DNA from: SHZL01 sp963815185
GTDB lineage: Bacteria > Pseudomonadota > Gammaproteobacteria > Xanthomonadales > SZUA-36
NCBI GenBank assembly: GCA_963815185.1
Contig: CAWFGC010000009.1
Location: 930,001-994,000, forward strand
Length of the DNA stretch: 64,000 nt
Direction: 5' to 3'
Shown here: one piece after another, positions 63,891 to 64,000 of the stretch
Numbering within the stretch: position 1 is the first letter of the stretch
How the letters are laid out: each line of letters starts with the position of its first letter
The notes under the pieces: model-generated
What the model was told of the DNA's origin: nothing
The model's input: only the letters and a program-made list of their open reading frames with translations
Database searches by the model: none
Position numbers and translations under genes: made by a program

Positions 63891-64000
63891 TACTGCACCT
63901 CCTGCAGTTGACCGAGTTCGAAATCGGATACCGGCTGGCGTTCCAGGTCGGCGCGGTCAAACACCAGGGCGCCGTCGATAAACACCTGGTCGGCCTTGGC
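63890..64000 (-). CDS. Amidohydrolase C-terminus (gene continues beyond the window)
   Basis: Only 36 residues lie in the window, reading AKADQVFIDGALVFDRADLE then RQPVSDFELGQ. This is the usual last strand of amidohydrolase-superfamily proteins (the 'v.vdG.lvydr' segment). It overlaps the downstream amidohydrolase start, so the pair forms an operon. Confidence 0.75.
   Translation of the reverse strand, partial: AKADQVFIDGALVFDRADLERQPVSDFELGQLQEVQ

Overview
The window looks like chromosomal DNA of a gammaproteobacterium. It carries the ftsY/rsmD/coaD/YfhL-type ferredoxin block, mutY next to a yggX-type gene, TonB-dependent uptake, a type IV prepilin and two sequences resembling sigma-54 promoters. 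I cannot name the genus. BVMO/FMO-type monooxygenases and a methanethiol oxidase would suit a metabolically versatile environmental bacterium (inference).

Layout. 0-5 kb: AraC regulator (cut by the window edge), a TonB receptor with one frameshift, and an FAD amine-oxidase-like enzyme. 5-7.4 kb: reverse operon DUF2089 / LemA / TPM lipoprotein. 7.4-12.5 kb: prepilin-like protein, secreted proteins of unknown function, a small HExxH lipoprotein, and a truncated IS110 with its non-coding end. 13.2-16.3 kb: reverse catabolic-looking operon (unknown, DUF3291, SnoaL-cyclase fusion, cupin). 16.4-17.8 kb: a REP-type transposase element that has cut off a glycosyltransferase gene. 17.9-22.9 kb: the most unusual locus, two overlapping genes for secreted proteins. 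One has a polymorphic-toxin-like pre-toxin segment followed by a domain resembling the CyaA/edema factor/ExoY nucleotidyl cyclases. The other has PASTA-like domains and three near-identical Cys-rich repeats. 23.4-27.3 kb: osmoprotectant-type ABC transporter (ATPase plus fused binding protein/permease) and a Baeyer-Villiger-type monooxygenase. 27.3-29.5 kb: an IS1634-family element, heavily frameshifted, inserted in a repeat whose uninterrupted copy lies at 48.5 kb.

30.3-53.6 kb appears to be two islands stacked at the 3' end of a tRNA-Phe gene (53,602-53,677). The tRNA 3' sequence recurs at 30.28 and 48.86 kb, and the flanking arms are shared in the pattern expected of att sites. The left island holds a 7TM protein, a second REP-type transposase element and a glycan-modification cluster (GT61, two GT2, radical SAM, sulfotransferase, FMO, GT61, PhyH-like oxygenase, methyltransferase). 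It also holds a methanethiol oxidase (mtoX) operon in which the SCO1 and MauG maturation factors are fused. The right island holds IS21 remnants, a cytochrome/propeller protein, a MITE and a Fic gene whose start is surrounded by repeated operator-like sites.

53.7-64 kb is core genome: DUF4287/DUF5655 protein, DUF1761, AraC, yggX, mutY and ftsY on the minus strand; rsmD, coaD, ferredoxin, gamma-glutamyltransferase and M20 amidohydrolase on the plus strand; two amidohydrolases on the minus strand at the right edge.

A caution for any user: the IS1634 transposase, the amidohydrolase at 62.6-63.9 kb and the TonB receptor carry frameshifts that can all be explained by added bases, while the encoded protein is otherwise well preserved. 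Sequencing or assembly error must be excluded before calling these genes dead.
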